Source of the DNA: Lactobacillus sp. CBA3606
GTDB lineage: Bacteria; Bacillota; Bacilli; Lactobacillales; Lactobacillaceae
Assembly: GCF_002970935.1 (NCBI RefSeq)
Contig: NZ_CP027194.1
Location: 310,001-374,000 of the forward strand
Direction: 5' to 3'
Length of the DNA: 64,000 nt
Under the pieces are notes generated by a model. The model saw only the letters and a program-made list of their open reading frames with translations, was not told where the DNA came from and did no database searches. The position numbers and the translations under genes are program-made. How positions within the stretch are numbered: position 1 is the first letter of the stretch; each line of letters begins with the position of its first letter. Shown piece by piece: positions 23,976 through 33,478 of this stretch.

Positions 23976-24533
23976 ATGATTTCTACAGCAGATTTTAAAA
24001 ATGGATTAACAATTGAAGTTGACAATGCAATTTGGCGTATCGTGGAATTCCAGCACGTTAAGCCAGGTAAGGGCGGCGCGTTCGTTCGTTCAAAGCTTAA
24101 GAATTTACGGACTGGTGCAGTTCAAGACAAGACTTTCCGGGCCGGTGCTAAGATGGAACAAGCCCCAATCGAAAAGAGTACCATGCAGTATTTGTACGCT
24201 GATGGGGACAGTTATGTCTTCATGAACACGGATACTTACGAACAAATTGAAATTCCTGGGGACAACATTCAAACTGAATTGAAGTTCTTAAAGGAAAACA
24301 TGGAAGTTCAAGTAACGTTGTTCAATAGCGAAGTTTTAGGGATTGAATTACCTAACACGGTGACGCTAGAAGTTGCTGAAACGGAACCCGGGATTAAGGG
24401 TGACACCGCTTCTGGTGGTTCTAAACCAGCTACGCTTGAAACTGGTGCGATTATTCAAGTGCCTTTCTTTGTTAAGGCTGGCGACAAGTTGATCGTTAAC
24501 ACTGTTGATAGCACGTACGTTTCTCGGGCTTAA
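23976..24533 (+). CDS. efp: Elongation factor P
   Basis: 185 aa. Rescues ribosomes stalled on polyproline. Three beta-barrel domains; the tip loop reads [10 protein letters not shown], with Lys32 at the position that is modified in many bacteria (5-aminopentanol in Bacillus). The C-terminal signature [12 protein letters not shown] is present. ATG 23976 has TAGGAGG upstream. It heads a run with the Asp23 protein gene and nusB, as in Bacillus (efp-yqhY-nusB). Confidence 0.97.
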   Translation: MISTADFKNGLTIEVDNAIWRIVEFQHVKPGKGGAFVRSKLKNLRTGAVQDKTFRAGAKMEQAPIEKSTMQYLYADGDSYVFMNTDTYEQIEIPGDNIQTELKFLKENMEVQVTLFNSEVLGIELPNTVTLEVAETEPGIKGDTASGGSKPATLETGAIIQVPFFVKAGDKLIVNTVDSTYVSRA

Positions 24534-24574
24534 TTTACAAGTGCCGACAAACATGGAATTGGAGGAATGTCAAA

Positions 24575-25033
24575 ATGGCTGATAGCAGCAATATTATGCT
24601 ACAAAGCAAAGAACCCAGCTTAGGACAAATTCAAATTGCACCCGAAGTGCTTGAAATAATCGTTGGTATCGCGGTAAGCCAGATTGATGGTGTTAACCGG
24701 ATGCGCGGTTCGATTTCTTCCAGTGTAAATGAGTTGTTCGGTCGTAAAAAGAGTCTGGGTAAAGGGGTTAAGTTAACGATTGTTGATGATCAAATCAGCG
24801 TCGATATCTACGCCTATTTGAATTATGGCGTTTCGGTACCCAAGGTTGCTTTAGCGATTCAAGATAAGGTTAAGCAACAAATCTTGTTTATGACTGATTT
24901 GGCGTTGAGTGAAGTTAACGTCCACATTACCGGGATTGTTACTGAAAAGACGGAGAGTGCAATTGATCCGAATAATCTTTTTGGTGAAGCCAATCCAGAA
25001 ACTGATAACGATGAAGATGGTGAAGAATCTTGA
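24575..25033 (+). CDS. Asp23/Gls24 family protein (YqhY)
   Basis: 152 aa, cytosolic, compact alpha/beta domain. IQIAPEVLEIIVGIAVSQIDGV is the family's opening block; the acidic tail (NPETDNDEDGEES) is typical of YqhY. In Bacillus, yqhY sits next to the acetyl-CoA carboxylase genes and its loss disturbs fatty-acid synthesis; here it lies between efp and nusB. It overlaps the nusB start by four bases. A second family member is encoded at 49490-49852. Confidence 0.9.
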   Translation: MADSSNIMLQSKEPSLGQIQIAPEVLEIIVGIAVSQIDGVNRMRGSISSSVNELFGRKKSLGKGVKLTIVDDQISVDIYAYLNYGVSVPKVALAIQDKVKQQILFMTDLALSEVNVHITGIVTEKTESAIDPNNLFGEANPETDNDEDGEES

Positions 25034-25449
25034 GTTTAACGCGTCATGAAATCCGAGAAAAAGCCTTTCAAGCTTTATTTGCCTTGAATGCTAATCCCGA
25101 TGCTGATGAAAATCAGTTGTATCAACAATTGTTAAATCCTGAGGGCACGGTGGAACTAGAAATCCCTAGTTATCTGAGTACGTTGGTAACGGGCGTTCGT
25201 GATCATCAAACTGAACTAGACACTTTGATTCAACCGTATTTAAGTCAAGCTTGGTCGTTAGATCGACTAGCAAAGACGGATTTAATTGTCTTACGGATTG
25301 CATTCTTTGAGTTGAAGTTTGCTGATGGTGTTCCAGCTAAAGTTGCCGTTAATGAGGCCATTGAATTAACTAAAACTTTCAGTGATGATCAATCACGTAA
25401 GTTTGTGAGTGGCGTCTTAGGCAAAGCCGTTAATGACGAAGCAATTTAA
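25030..25449 (+). CDS. nusB: Transcription antitermination factor NusB
   Basis: 139 aa from TTG 25030, overlapping the stop of the previous gene (translational coupling). NusB binds boxA RNA with S10 to prevent early termination of rRNA transcripts. It is all helical, with the family marks REKAFQALF at the N-terminus and KVAVNEAIELTKTFSDD...KFVSGVLGKA at the end. Normal length. A terminator follows, so folD is separate. Confidence 0.96.
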   Translation: MSLTRHEIREKAFQALFALNANPDADENQLYQQLLNPEGTVELEIPSYLSTLVTGVRDHQTELDTLIQPYLSQAWSLDRLAKTDLIVLRIAFFELKFADGVPAKVAVNEAIELTKTFSDDQSRKFVSGVLGKAVNDEAI

Positions 25450-25480
25450 GCTAAATCCGAACAATATGATGTTCAACTTG

Positions 25481-25510
25481 AAAGTCTGGCAATTTGCCAG
25501 ACTTTTTTTT
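25481..25510 (+). terminator. Terminator after nusB
   Basis: AAGTCTGGCA pairs with TGCCAGACTT, followed by eight T. Confidence 0.92.
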
Positions 25511-25592
25511 ATAAGTTATCGTTAAACCAGCTATTTATCTCTGGTCTTAATATGCTAAAATGAAAAAAGACAACCAAAGGAGCGTGGCAGGT

Positions 25593-26453
25593 GTGACAAC
25601 AATTATTGATGGTAAACAAGTGGCAAAACAAGTTAATCAAGCAACTCAGGCTGAAGTTAGCAAGTTAGTTGAACGTGGGGTACAACCAGGAATTGCAGTG
25701 ATTATTGTTGGTGAGGACCCAGCTAGTCAGATTTATGTACGAAATAAGAATCGTAAAGCAACTAAGTTGGGGATGCATTCGATTGTTCGGCAATTACCGG
25801 CAACGACGACCCAGGCTGAATTACTATCAATTATTGCGGCTTACAATGCTGATGATAAAATTCACGGGATTTTGGTCCAATCACCGCTACCAAAGCAAAT
25901 TAACGAGCCGCTAGTGACGTTAGCAATTGATCCGAATAAAGACGTGGATGGCTTTCATCCCACCAATGTCGGTAAGCTAATCACGAACTATGCTGGTCAC
26001 TATCCAATTGCCAATACCCCCCGGGGGATTATGACGATGCTGGCAGCGTATGATGTTGATCCAACTGGTAAGTACGCCGTAGTCATTGGGCGTAGTACGA
26101 TTGTTGGGAAACCCATGGCCGCTTTGTTGACGAATGCCAATGCGACGGTGACGTTAGCCCATAGTAAGACGGCCGATTTGAAGGCCGTTGCGCGAACTGC
26201 CGATATTTTGGTTGTGGCAACGGGCATCGCGCATCTGATCACAGGTGCCGATATTAAGCCGGGGGCGACAGTGATTGATGTTGGTATGGATCGTGATGCG
26301 AACGGTAAGTTAGTGGGCGACGTTGATTTTGAGTCAGCCCAAGGTGTGGCTGGCTTAATTACCCCAGTACCTGGCGGGGTGGGCCCGATGACGATTGCCA
26401 CGTTGATGCAAACGACGGTCGAGTTAGCAAAATGGAGTGATTTAGGTGAGTGA
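25593..26453 (+). CDS. folD: Bifunctional methylene-THF dehydrogenase / methenyl-THF cyclohydrolase
   Basis: 286 aa from GTG 25593 (AAAGGAG 10 bases upstream; ATG 25560 lies before that site). Interconverts 5,10-methylene-THF and 10-formyl-THF using NADP. Signatures: the catalytic block YVRNKNRKATKLG, the QSPLPKQI loop, and PxGxxxLL-type NADP region with VIGRSTIVGKPMAALL; the C-terminal PVPGGVGPMTIATLM is diagnostic. It overlaps xseA by 8 bases, starting the folD-xseA-xseB-ispA-tlyA run. Confidence 0.97.
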   Translation: MTTIIDGKQVAKQVNQATQAEVSKLVERGVQPGIAVIIVGEDPASQIYVRNKNRKATKLGMHSIVRQLPATTTQAELLSIIAAYNADDKIHGILVQSPLPKQINEPLVTLAIDPNKDVDGFHPTNVGKLITNYAGHYPIANTPRGIMTMLAAYDVDPTGKYAVVIGRSTIVGKPMAALLTNANATVTLAHSKTADLKAVARTADILVVATGIAHLITGADIKPGATVIDVGMDRDANGKLVGDVDFESAQGVAGLITPVPGGVGPMTIATLMQTTVELAKWSDLGE

Positions 26454-27798
26454 TAGTCAAGAATATTTGACAGTTTCGGCGTTAACCCAATACTTAAAGC
26501 GTAAATTCGAAGTTGATCCTTATCTGGGTAAAGTTTATTTAACTGGGGAAATCTCAAACTATCGCCCACGGCCGAACACGCATCAATATTTTAGTTTGAA
26601 AGATGACCATGCTAAGATTTCGGCGATTATGTTCAAATCAGCTTTTGCCAAAGTAAAATTTCAACCAGAAGTTGGGATGAAAGTCCTAGTCGTGGGTCGC
26701 ATTAGTCTATATGAACCCAGTGGCAGTTATCAAATCTACGTTGAACGGATGGAACCAGATGGGGTTGGGGCGCTTTATCAAGCGTTCGAACAATTGAAGG
26801 CTAAGTTAGCGGCCGAGGGGTTATTTAATGCGCCTAAACAGCCATTAGTCCGGTTTCCAAAGCGAATTGCAGTGGTTACGAGTCAAAGTGGTGCGGTCAT
26901 TCGTGATATCATCACGACGGTGCGACGACGCTTCCCAATCGCACAACTGGTCTTGTTTCCAGCCCAAGTTCAAGGAGATGCGGCAGCACCAGAGATTGCG
27001 CGCCAAATCGAACGGGCTAATCAAGCGGGCGATTTTGATACGTTGATTATCGGCCGTGGTGGGGGCTCGATTGAAGACTTATGGCCGTTCAATGAAGAAG
27101 TCGTGGCCCGCGCCATCGCAGCCAGCCGCTTGCCGGTTATTTCATCAGTTGGTCATGAAACCGATACGACCATTGCCGATTTAGTGGCGGATGTCCGGGC
27201 GGCAACCCCAACGGCAGCGGCCGAGTTAGCGGTACCCGTGTATAATGATGTGTTGTTACAATTGAATCAAGACCGTTTACGAGTCTTTAATGCGTTTCAA
27301 AATTTAGTGCAACATGATCGGCAACGTTTAAATAAATTAAAACAGTCGTATGTTTTTACCCAGCCTAACCGGTTGTATGAAGGCTATTTACAAAAGTTAG
27401 ACTTTTTATCTGAACGGCTAAAGCAAGCGGGTCAACAAACTATCAGTCAATCACAACAACGTTATCAGCAGATGGTGCAACGACTGACCCAACAAACGCC
27501 CATTCATCGAGTACGGCAAGCGCAGACACAATTAACTAACTTGCAACAGCGGCTAACACGGGCGACCCAGCAAGTGATGGTGACTAAACGCCAGCAATTG
27601 GCGCGGACGACCCAGTCACTTGATTTACTAAGTCCGTTGAAGATTATGGGGCGCGGTTATGCGTTTGTGACTGAACAAAATCAAATTGTGCGGTCAACCG
27701 AGCAATTGAAGCCAGCCCAGACGGTGGCAATTCATTTTGCGGATGGCGAGGCTACGGCACAGATTACTGAAGTTAATGGAGGAAAAAGCAATGGCTGA
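26446..27798 (+). CDS. xseA: Exodeoxyribonuclease VII large subunit
   Basis: 450 aa from GTG 26446. With XseB it degrades single-stranded DNA from both ends. The N-terminal OB-fold (YLTGEISNYRPRPNTHQYFSL) covers about residues 20-110. The catalytic middle contains the family blocks VVTSQSGAVIRDI, IIGRGGGSIEDLWPFN and SSVGHETDTTIAD. A long helical, glutamine-rich C-terminal region (about 270-400) binds XseB copies. It overlaps folD and is followed at once by xseB. Confidence 0.96.
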   Translation: MSDSQEYLTVSALTQYLKRKFEVDPYLGKVYLTGEISNYRPRPNTHQYFSLKDDHAKISAIMFKSAFAKVKFQPEVGMKVLVVGRISLYEPSGSYQIYVERMEPDGVGALYQAFEQLKAKLAAEGLFNAPKQPLVRFPKRIAVVTSQSGAVIRDIITTVRRRFPIAQLVLFPAQVQGDAAAPEIARQIERANQAGDFDTLIIGRGGGSIEDLWPFNEEVVARAIAASRLPVISSVGHETDTTIADLVADVRAATPTAAAELAVPVYNDVLLQLNQDRLRVFNAFQNLVQHDRQRLNKLKQSYVFTQPNRLYEGYLQKLDFLSERLKQAGQQTISQSQQRYQQMVQRLTQQTPIHRVRQAQTQLTNLQQRLTRATQQVMVTKRQQLARTTQSLDLLSPLKIMGRGYAFVTEQNQIVRSTEQLKPAQTVAIHFADGEATAQITEVNGGKSNG

Positions 27799-28030
27799 AA
27801 AACCAACCTTTGAAACAAATTTAACTAATTTAGAAACAATCGTTAACCAATTGGAACAAGGCGATGTGCCATTAGAACAGGCTTTGGATCAGTTTCAAAA
27901 AGGGGTAGCGTTGAGTCAACAATTACAAGCAACCTTAGAAGGGGCCGAAAAGACCTTGACTAAGATGATGGATGAAAATGGGAATGAAGTCCCATTTGAA
28001 CAAGCGAAAGCGCCAGCAACTAATGAATAA
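27791..28030 (+). CDS. xseB: Exodeoxyribonuclease VII small subunit
   Basis: 79 aa from ATG 27791 (GGAGG upstream, inside the end of xseA; the larger in-frame ORF upstream is just xseA overlap). Helical hairpin protein with FETNLTNLETIVNQLEQGDVPLEQALDQFQKG, the whole of the family signature. Several copies assemble on each XseA. Its end overlaps ispA. Confidence 0.95.
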   Translation: MAEKPTFETNLTNLETIVNQLEQGDVPLEQALDQFQKGVALSQQLQATLEGAEKTLTKMMDENGNEVPFEQAKAPATNE

Positions 28031-28913
28031 GCAAGTTTTAGCAGATTTTGAAGCAGCTTGGGTGCCACGAATCAATACCTATCTGGATGAGCAGCTCCAG
28101 CAAGTTAGCGATCAAGATCAACTAACGGCGGCCATGCGCTATTCGGTATTGGCTGGTGGCAAACGGTTACGACCGTTATTAACGTTGGCAGTGTTAACGG
28201 CTTTTGAGCAACCGATCACCGCTAAGGAATTACGGGCCAGTGTGGCGGTAGAACTCATGCATACTTATTCGTTGATTCATGATGATTTACCCGCAATGGA
28301 TAATGATCGTTTACGCCGAGGACAACTCACGAATCATGTAAAGTTTGGCGAAGATTTGGCGATTCTGGCTGGTGATGCCTTACAACCCTTGACGTTTCAA
28401 TGGTTAGCTGACAGTCAATTATCCGCAACAATGATTGCCCAATTGACCTTGGCATTAGCGCAAGCAACGGGACCTAAAGGGATGGTTGCGGGGCAGGTTG
28501 CGGATGTGACTGGGGCTGGCGTTCAGTTACCACTCGCAGCGCTACAACAATTACACCGTGAAAAAACCGGCGCTTTGATTCACTATGCCGTCGTCGCTGG
28601 GAGTATTCAAGCGACCGTGACTGGTCCCGTTCAAACGGCATTATTAGCCTTTGCGGATGCATTTGGCTTAGCTTTTCAAATTTATGATGATATTTTAGAT
28701 GTGACTAGCACCCCGGCAGCCATGGGAAAAGCGACGCATAAAGATGCGCAGGAGCATAAGAATACCTATCCCGGACTATTAGGATTAGCAGGTGCTAAAA
28801 GGGCTTTAAAACAAGCCTTGAATCAAGCTCAAAACGCTTTAAAGCAAGCCGAAACGTTGAGTCAACGTGATTTGGGATTATTGGCTGCATTTTTAACGTA
28901 TTTTACGAATTAG
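28023..28913 (+). CDS. ispA: Polyprenyl (farnesyl) diphosphate synthase
   Basis: 296 aa from ATG 28023, overlapping xseB by 8 bases. Condenses IPP with DMAPP/GPP to make farnesyl diphosphate, precursor of undecaprenyl carriers and of the MenA side chain. The first Asp-rich motif is HDDLPAMDND (with the two-residue insert of bacterial FPP synthases), the second is IYDDILD, and GGKRLRP binds IPP. Chain length is inferred from the type of first motif. Confidence 0.94.
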   Translation: MNKQVLADFEAAWVPRINTYLDEQLQQVSDQDQLTAAMRYSVLAGGKRLRPLLTLAVLTAFEQPITAKELRASVAVELMHTYSLIHDDLPAMDNDRLRRGQLTNHVKFGEDLAILAGDALQPLTFQWLADSQLSATMIAQLTLALAQATGPKGMVAGQVADVTGAGVQLPLAALQQLHREKTGALIHYAVVAGSIQATVTGPVQTALLAFADAFGLAFQIYDDILDVTSTPAAMGKATHKDAQEHKNTYPGLLGLAGAKRALKQALNQAQNALKQAETLSQRDLGLLAAFLTYFTN

Positions 28914-28927
28914 AGGACTTAATCAAG

Positions 28928-29743
28928 ATGGAAAAAGAACGGATTGATGTGTTATTGGTTCAGCAGGGTCTATTCGATACGCGTGAAAAGGCCAAACGAG
29001 CCGTGATGGCGGGTGAAATTCTCGGTGTGAATGAAGAACGCCTAGATAAGCCGGGGGTCAAAATTCCAGTGACCACTGAATTACATTTAAAGGGTAAGCC
29101 GATGCCATACGTCTCCCGTGGTGGGTTAAAACTGGAACGCGCGTTAAAAAGTTTTGCCATCGACGTGACCGATCGTACCGTGTTAGATATCGGCTCTTCG
29201 ACGGGTGGTTTCACGGATGTCATGCTACAAAATGGGGCGAAGATGAGCTATGCGTTAGATGTCGGCAGTAATCAGTTAGTCTGGAAATTGCGGCAAGATC
29301 CACGCGTGGTCGTCATGGAACATACTAATTTTCGGTACAGTAAGTTAGCGGACTTTACGCAAGGCCGGCCTAACTTTGCGTCAATTGATGTTTCCTTTAT
29401 TTCATTACATCTTATTTTACCACCGCTCCATGCTATTATTGAGCCAGGAGGTGACGTGGTTGCGTTGATCAAACCTCAGTTTGAGGCTGGTCGTGAGAAC
29501 GTCGGTAAGCATGGCATTGTTCGTGATCCGGCCGTGCATACGGCAGTGTTGACAGATATTGTCACGTTTGCGCGTCGTGCGGGCTATAACGTCTTAGGTT
29601 TAGATCATTCGCCAATCAAGGGTGGCGAAGGTAATATTGAATTTTTAATCCATTTACAAGCAACTGATGAACCGGCGACAGTTGCGTCCACGGTTTCTAT
29701 CGAACGGACGCAGCAAACCGCTTACGACCAGTTGAATAAGTAA
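28928..29743 (+). CDS. TlyA family rRNA 2'-O-methyltransferase (YqxC)
   Basis: 271 aa. N-terminal S4 RNA-binding domain (about 1-65: RIDVLLVQQGLFDTREKAKRAVMAGEI is its start) and a C-terminal FtsJ/RrmJ-like methyltransferase domain with the SAM motif DIGSSTGGFTDVML and the catalytic-lysine region LIKPQFEAGR. Relatives in mycobacteria methylate 16S and 23S rRNA; in other bacteria the family is often called hemolysin A, a historical name. It lies between ispA and argR, as in Bacillus (yqxC-ahrC-recN). Confidence 0.92.
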   Translation: MEKERIDVLLVQQGLFDTREKAKRAVMAGEILGVNEERLDKPGVKIPVTTELHLKGKPMPYVSRGGLKLERALKSFAIDVTDRTVLDIGSSTGGFTDVMLQNGAKMSYALDVGSNQLVWKLRQDPRVVVMEHTNFRYSKLADFTQGRPNFASIDVSFISLHLILPPLHAIIEPGGDVVALIKPQFEAGRENVGKHGIVRDPAVHTAVLTDIVTFARRAGYNVLGLDHSPIKGGEGNIEFLIHLQATDEPATVASTVSIERTQQTAYDQLNK

Positions 29744-29829
29744 CGGATTCTTAAATCCAGTCTTTCATATTTATGCAAAATAGCTTATTATGTGAGTATA
29801 GATATGACTAAGACGCCGGGGGTGATCGG

Positions 29830-30288
29830 GTGAAAAAGCAAGAACGCCAACGCTACATTAAACGATTATTAAGTTCAAAAGAAATTGAACGACAAGAAGA
29901 CTTTGTCAGCTTATTACGTGCGGAAAATATTGATGTGACGCAAGCCACGATTTCTAGAGATATTAAAGACATGCAACTGGTAAAAGTTCCCTCGGCGACG
30001 GGTGGCTATCGTTACAGTATGCCAGTGCAAAAAAAGATGGATACTGAAAAGAAGCTTAAGCGGACCTTGAAAGACGCCTACATTTCCTATGCCACGCAAG
30101 ACAAGTTTGTGTTAATTAAGGTCTTACCAGGTAACGGCCCGGCTTTAGCGGCATTGGTTGAAGCCATGCATTATGAGAACGTTTTTGGAACCTTAGGTGA
30201 TGATGCCACCGTGCTAATTATCTGTAAATCACTGGCGGCAACGCTAGAATTACAACAAACCATCCAACGATTATTAAGCGATAACTAG
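29830..30288 (+). CDS. argR: Arginine repressor
   Basis: 152 aa from GTG 29830. Binds arginine and ARG boxes to control arginine synthesis and catabolism. The N-terminal winged HTH is at about 1-70 (QEDFVSLLRAENIDVTQATISRDIKDM), and the C-terminal oligomerisation/arginine domain carries the GDDATVLIICKS block. Lactobacilli often have two ArgR proteins acting together; only this one is in the window. The region before it (29755-29815) is AT-rich and could hold ARG boxes, but I could not define one. Confidence 0.93.
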   Translation: MKKQERQRYIKRLLSSKEIERQEDFVSLLRAENIDVTQATISRDIKDMQLVKVPSATGGYRYSMPVQKKMDTEKKLKRTLKDAYISYATQDKFVLIKVLPGNGPALAALVEAMHYENVFGTLGDDATVLIICKSLAATLELQQTIQRLLSDN

Positions 30289-30297
30289 GTTATCATT

Positions 30298-30333
30298 GGG
30301 CCTGCTCACATTGCCGTGACAGGCCGTTTTTTA
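30298..30333 (+). terminator. Terminator between argR and recN
   Basis: GGCCTG plus CTCAC pair with GTGA plus CAGGCC, followed by TTTTTT; it ends 17 bases before the recN start. Confidence 0.8.
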
Positions 30334-30349
30334 TAGGGAGGAAATTGCA

Positions 30350-32044
30350 GTGTTACAAGAATTATCAATTACTAACTTTGCTATTATTGAACACTTGGAC
30401 ATTGCCTTTGAAGCTGGCATGACCGTCTTAACTGGTGAGACTGGGGCTGGTAAGTCAATTATTATTGATGCAGTCGGGTTGCTAGCTGGTGGTCGGGGGT
30501 CCCAAGAATTTATTCGGACCGGTGCGGACAAAGCCATCTTACAAGGGATGTTTATCTTGCCAAAAACAGGCAATACGGCGCAACTGTTAGATGCAGCCGG
30601 CATTGACCATGCTGATAATACGGTAATTCTCCAACGTGAGATTGCCAAAAGTGGGCGTAATACCTGTCGCATCAACGGCATGTTAGTCAATACGACGACC
30701 CTAAAGCAAATTGGCGAAACAATTGTCGACATTCACGGCCAAAATGAACATCAAGAGTTGATGCAACCAGAGAAACATTTAGGGTTGTTAGATGAATTCG
30801 CGGCTGCTAAAATTCGCAAGTTAAAGCAACAGTACGCGCAACAATATGAAGACTATCAACAGTTGAATCAAGAATTACGAAAAAAGAATGCTAATGAAAA
30901 AGAGTGGGCCCAACGGTTAGATATGCTGAATTTTCAAGTTGACGAAATTTCTGCAGCGCAAGTTAAAGTTGGCGAAGAAGCGGATTTAACTGCGGAACGC
31001 GACCGTTTAGATAATTATCAGACCATTAATCAGGCCTTGCAGCAAAGTTATAGTTTGTTGGCTGCCGAGGAAGAAACGACCGGGGCTGTCGATATGGTTG
31101 GCGAGGTGATGCATGCCTTAGATCCAATTGCGACCTTGGATCCTGCCTTCAATGAAATTGCTGTCAATGTAAAAAACGCCTTCTATGCGTTGCAGGACGC
31201 AGCTGGTCAAGTCTCTAATCAATTGGATTTGCAAGAATTTGATGAGGGCCGGTTAGATGAGTTAGAGCAACGGCTAGATGTGTTAAGTCAATTGAAACGT
31301 AAATATGGTGATTCTGAACAACAAATTTTGGATTATTATCAAAAGATTTCAGCAGAATTGGCTAAAATGACAGATTCTGAAGAAAACAGCGAAGATTTGG
31401 CTCAGCGTGTTGCGGATCAGCAAGCCGAGTTGTTAAAAACCGGGCAGGCACTGTCCGACAAACGACGGGCATGTGCCAAAATCTTGCAACGACAAATTCA
31501 TCAAGAATTAAAAGACCTCTACATGGATAAAGCGATTTTTGAAGTGCGGTTTAAGCCGACTAATGGGCAGATTTATCGGAGTGGGCTCGATCGCGTTGAA
31601 TTTTATATTCAAACCAATCCAGGTGAACGGATGCGACCATTAGCGAAAATTGCGTCCGGGGGTGAACTTTCACGGATGATGTTAGCGTTAAAAACCATTT
31701 TTTCAGAGTCACAAGGGATTACGAGTATTATTTTTGATGAAGTAGATACCGGCGTTAGCGGACGAGTAGCGCAAGCGATTGCTGAAAAAATCAGTGGTAT
31801 CGCGCAATTTTCACAAGTGTTATGTATTACGCATTTGCCACAAGTTGCGGCAATGAGTGATCATCACTACTTTATTGCTAAAAAGATTACGGGGCAGCGA
31901 ACTAAAACCAGTGTGTCAAAATTAGCTCATCCGGCGCGCGTGCAAGAATTAGCACGGATGTTAGCGGGCACGAAGGTCACTAAATTGTCATTAGAACATG
32001 CGGAAGAGTTATTACGCTTGGCCGGTGAAGCTAAAGCTAATTAA
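30350..32044 (+). CDS. recN: DNA repair protein RecN (SMC-like ATPase)
   Basis: 564 aa from GTG 30350, with GGGAGG upstream. Acts early at double-strand breaks. The Walker A motif GETGAGKS is at residues 29-36; the coiled-coil middle spans about 150-400; the signature ASGGELSRMMLAL and Walker B IIFDEVDTGVSG are in the C-terminal part. Length is normal. The argR-recN order is conserved in Firmicutes. Confidence 0.96.
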   Translation: MLQELSITNFAIIEHLDIAFEAGMTVLTGETGAGKSIIIDAVGLLAGGRGSQEFIRTGADKAILQGMFILPKTGNTAQLLDAAGIDHADNTVILQREIAKSGRNTCRINGMLVNTTTLKQIGETIVDIHGQNEHQELMQPEKHLGLLDEFAAAKIRKLKQQYAQQYEDYQQLNQELRKKNANEKEWAQRLDMLNFQVDEISAAQVKVGEEADLTAERDRLDNYQTINQALQQSYSLLAAEEETTGAVDMVGEVMHALDPIATLDPAFNEIAVNVKNAFYALQDAAGQVSNQLDLQEFDEGRLDELEQRLDVLSQLKRKYGDSEQQILDYYQKISAELAKMTDSEENSEDLAQRVADQQAELLKTGQALSDKRRACAKILQRQIHQELKDLYMDKAIFEVRFKPTNGQIYRSGLDRVEFYIQTNPGERMRPLAKIASGGELSRMMLALKTIFSESQGITSIIFDEVDTGVSGRVAQAIAEKISGIAQFSQVLCITHLPQVAAMSDHHYFIAKKITGQRTKTSVSKLAHPARVQELARMLAGTKVTKLSLEHAEELLRLAGEAKAN

Positions 32045-32071
32045 CTGATTGACCAAGTTAGTCCTAGGTGA

Positions 32072-32099
32072 AATTAAAAAAAAACGTGGTTTTTTTTAA
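32072..32099 (+). terminator. AT-type hairpin after recN
   Basis: ATTAAAAAAAA pairs with TTTTTTTTAAT around ACGTGG. No GC base pairs, so it is unusual, but the poly-T arm can act in termination. Confidence 0.5.
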
Positions 32100-32255
32100 T
32101 CGCGTTCAACCGGTACTGTTGACTGCAATCCAGCGAGGTCGGGTGGTTAATTAGATTTCGAGTTGTTTGCAATTTGGTTTCATTATAAGTTATCCTTTAT
32201 TAAGCACTGCTTTAGAAAGTTAATTAAAAAACTAAAAAAGATTGGAGCGATGAGG

Positions 32256-33478
32256 TTGTTTCTAACAATGGAACATTTGAACAAAACTTATCCCGGGGCA
32301 AGATTGCTGTCGAAGATTTTAACCTAGAAATTGAAAAGGGTGAATTTATCTGCTTCATCGGGACGTCTGGTTCTGGTAAGACGACGACGATGCGGATGAT
32401 TAACCGGATGCTTAGTCAAACTTCAGGAACCATTAAACTAGAAGGTAAAGACATCGGTCAGCTTGATCCAGTGAAGTTACGCCGTAAAATTGGGTATGTG
32501 ATTCAAAATATCGGCTTAATGCCCCATTTAACCATTCGTGACAATATCACGTTGGTTCCGAAATTATTAAAATGGTCGCAAGATAAGATGAATGAACGGG
32601 CTGAAGAAATGATTAAGCTCGTTGAATTACCAGCTGAGTTTTTAGATCGTTACCCTTCCGAATTATCTGGTGGGCAACAGCAACGGATCGGGGTTGTCCG
32701 CGCATTGGCTGCCAACCAAGACTTAGTATTAATGGACGAACCATTTGGGGCGTTAGACCCGATTACGCGTGAAGCCTTGCAAGATTTGGTGAAAGACTTG
32801 CAAGAACGACTGGGCAAAACTTTTGTGTTTGTTACCCATGATATGGACGAAGCTTTGAAGCTTGCTACCCGGATTGTCATCATGGATGGCGGGAAGATTA
32901 TGCAAGTTGATACGCCAGATGGTATTTTGCGCCACCCGGCCAATGAATTCGTTGAGAATCTAATCGGGAAAGATCGGTTGATTCAAGCACGTCCAAGTAT
33001 TACCACCGTTGGTCAAGTGATGTTAAAGAATCCTATTTCAACGACACCGGGCAAGTCTTTAACGGCCGCATTACGGTTAATGCATGAAAAACGGGTTGAT
33101 TCACTCTTGGTAACCGATGAAGCGAACATTCTAAAAGGGATGATTGGCATTGAAGATGTGGATTACAGTTTCAATTCGGCGACGAGTGTTGACGATATTA
33201 TGACCCGTGACATTTTCTATGTTCAATCCAATTCGTTAATTCGCGATACGGTTGAACGGATTTTGAAGCGCGGCTTTAAGAATATTCCCGTGGTTGATGA
33301 TCAACATCGCTTAGTTGGGATTGTCACGCGGGCGACCCTAGTCGATATTGTGTACGATGCACTTTGGGGTGATGAAGAAGAAGATGAAGAAACAAACAAC
33401 ATTCATCATCACAACGATGAAGTAGCGGCGACTTCAGCGGCCACTCAAACGACTACTGAAGGCGGTGATCAGCAATGA
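32256..33478 (+). pseudogene. opuCA: Osmoprotectant ABC transporter ATPase with CBS domains, frameshifted
   Basis: Ribosome site GGAG at 32244-32247; starts TTG 32256 or ATG 32268 encode MEHLNKTYPG, then the frame shifts at the run of four G (32295-32298) and stops at 32325. The other frame continues KIAVEDFNLEIEKGEF, Walker A GTSGSGKT, the ABC signature LSGGQQQR, Walker B LVLMDEPFGALD, and two C-terminal CBS domains, to 33478. Restoring one G would give YPGGKIAVEDF and one protein of about 407 aa. The downstream frame alone has no start before ATG 32390 (362 aa), which lies after Walker A. So the ATPase is inactive as read, unless this is a sequencing error. Otherwise it is the OpuC/OpuB-type ATPase for betaine, carnitine or choline uptake. 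Confidence 0.85.

Noticed and set aside
26000-26569. 189-codon minus-strand ORF opposite folD/xseA
   Set aside because: Shadow of two well-identified overlapping genes; no ribosome site or known domain.
29755-29829. ARG boxes upstream of argR
   Set aside because: AT-rich with partial likeness only; no pair of boxes with convincing symmetry.
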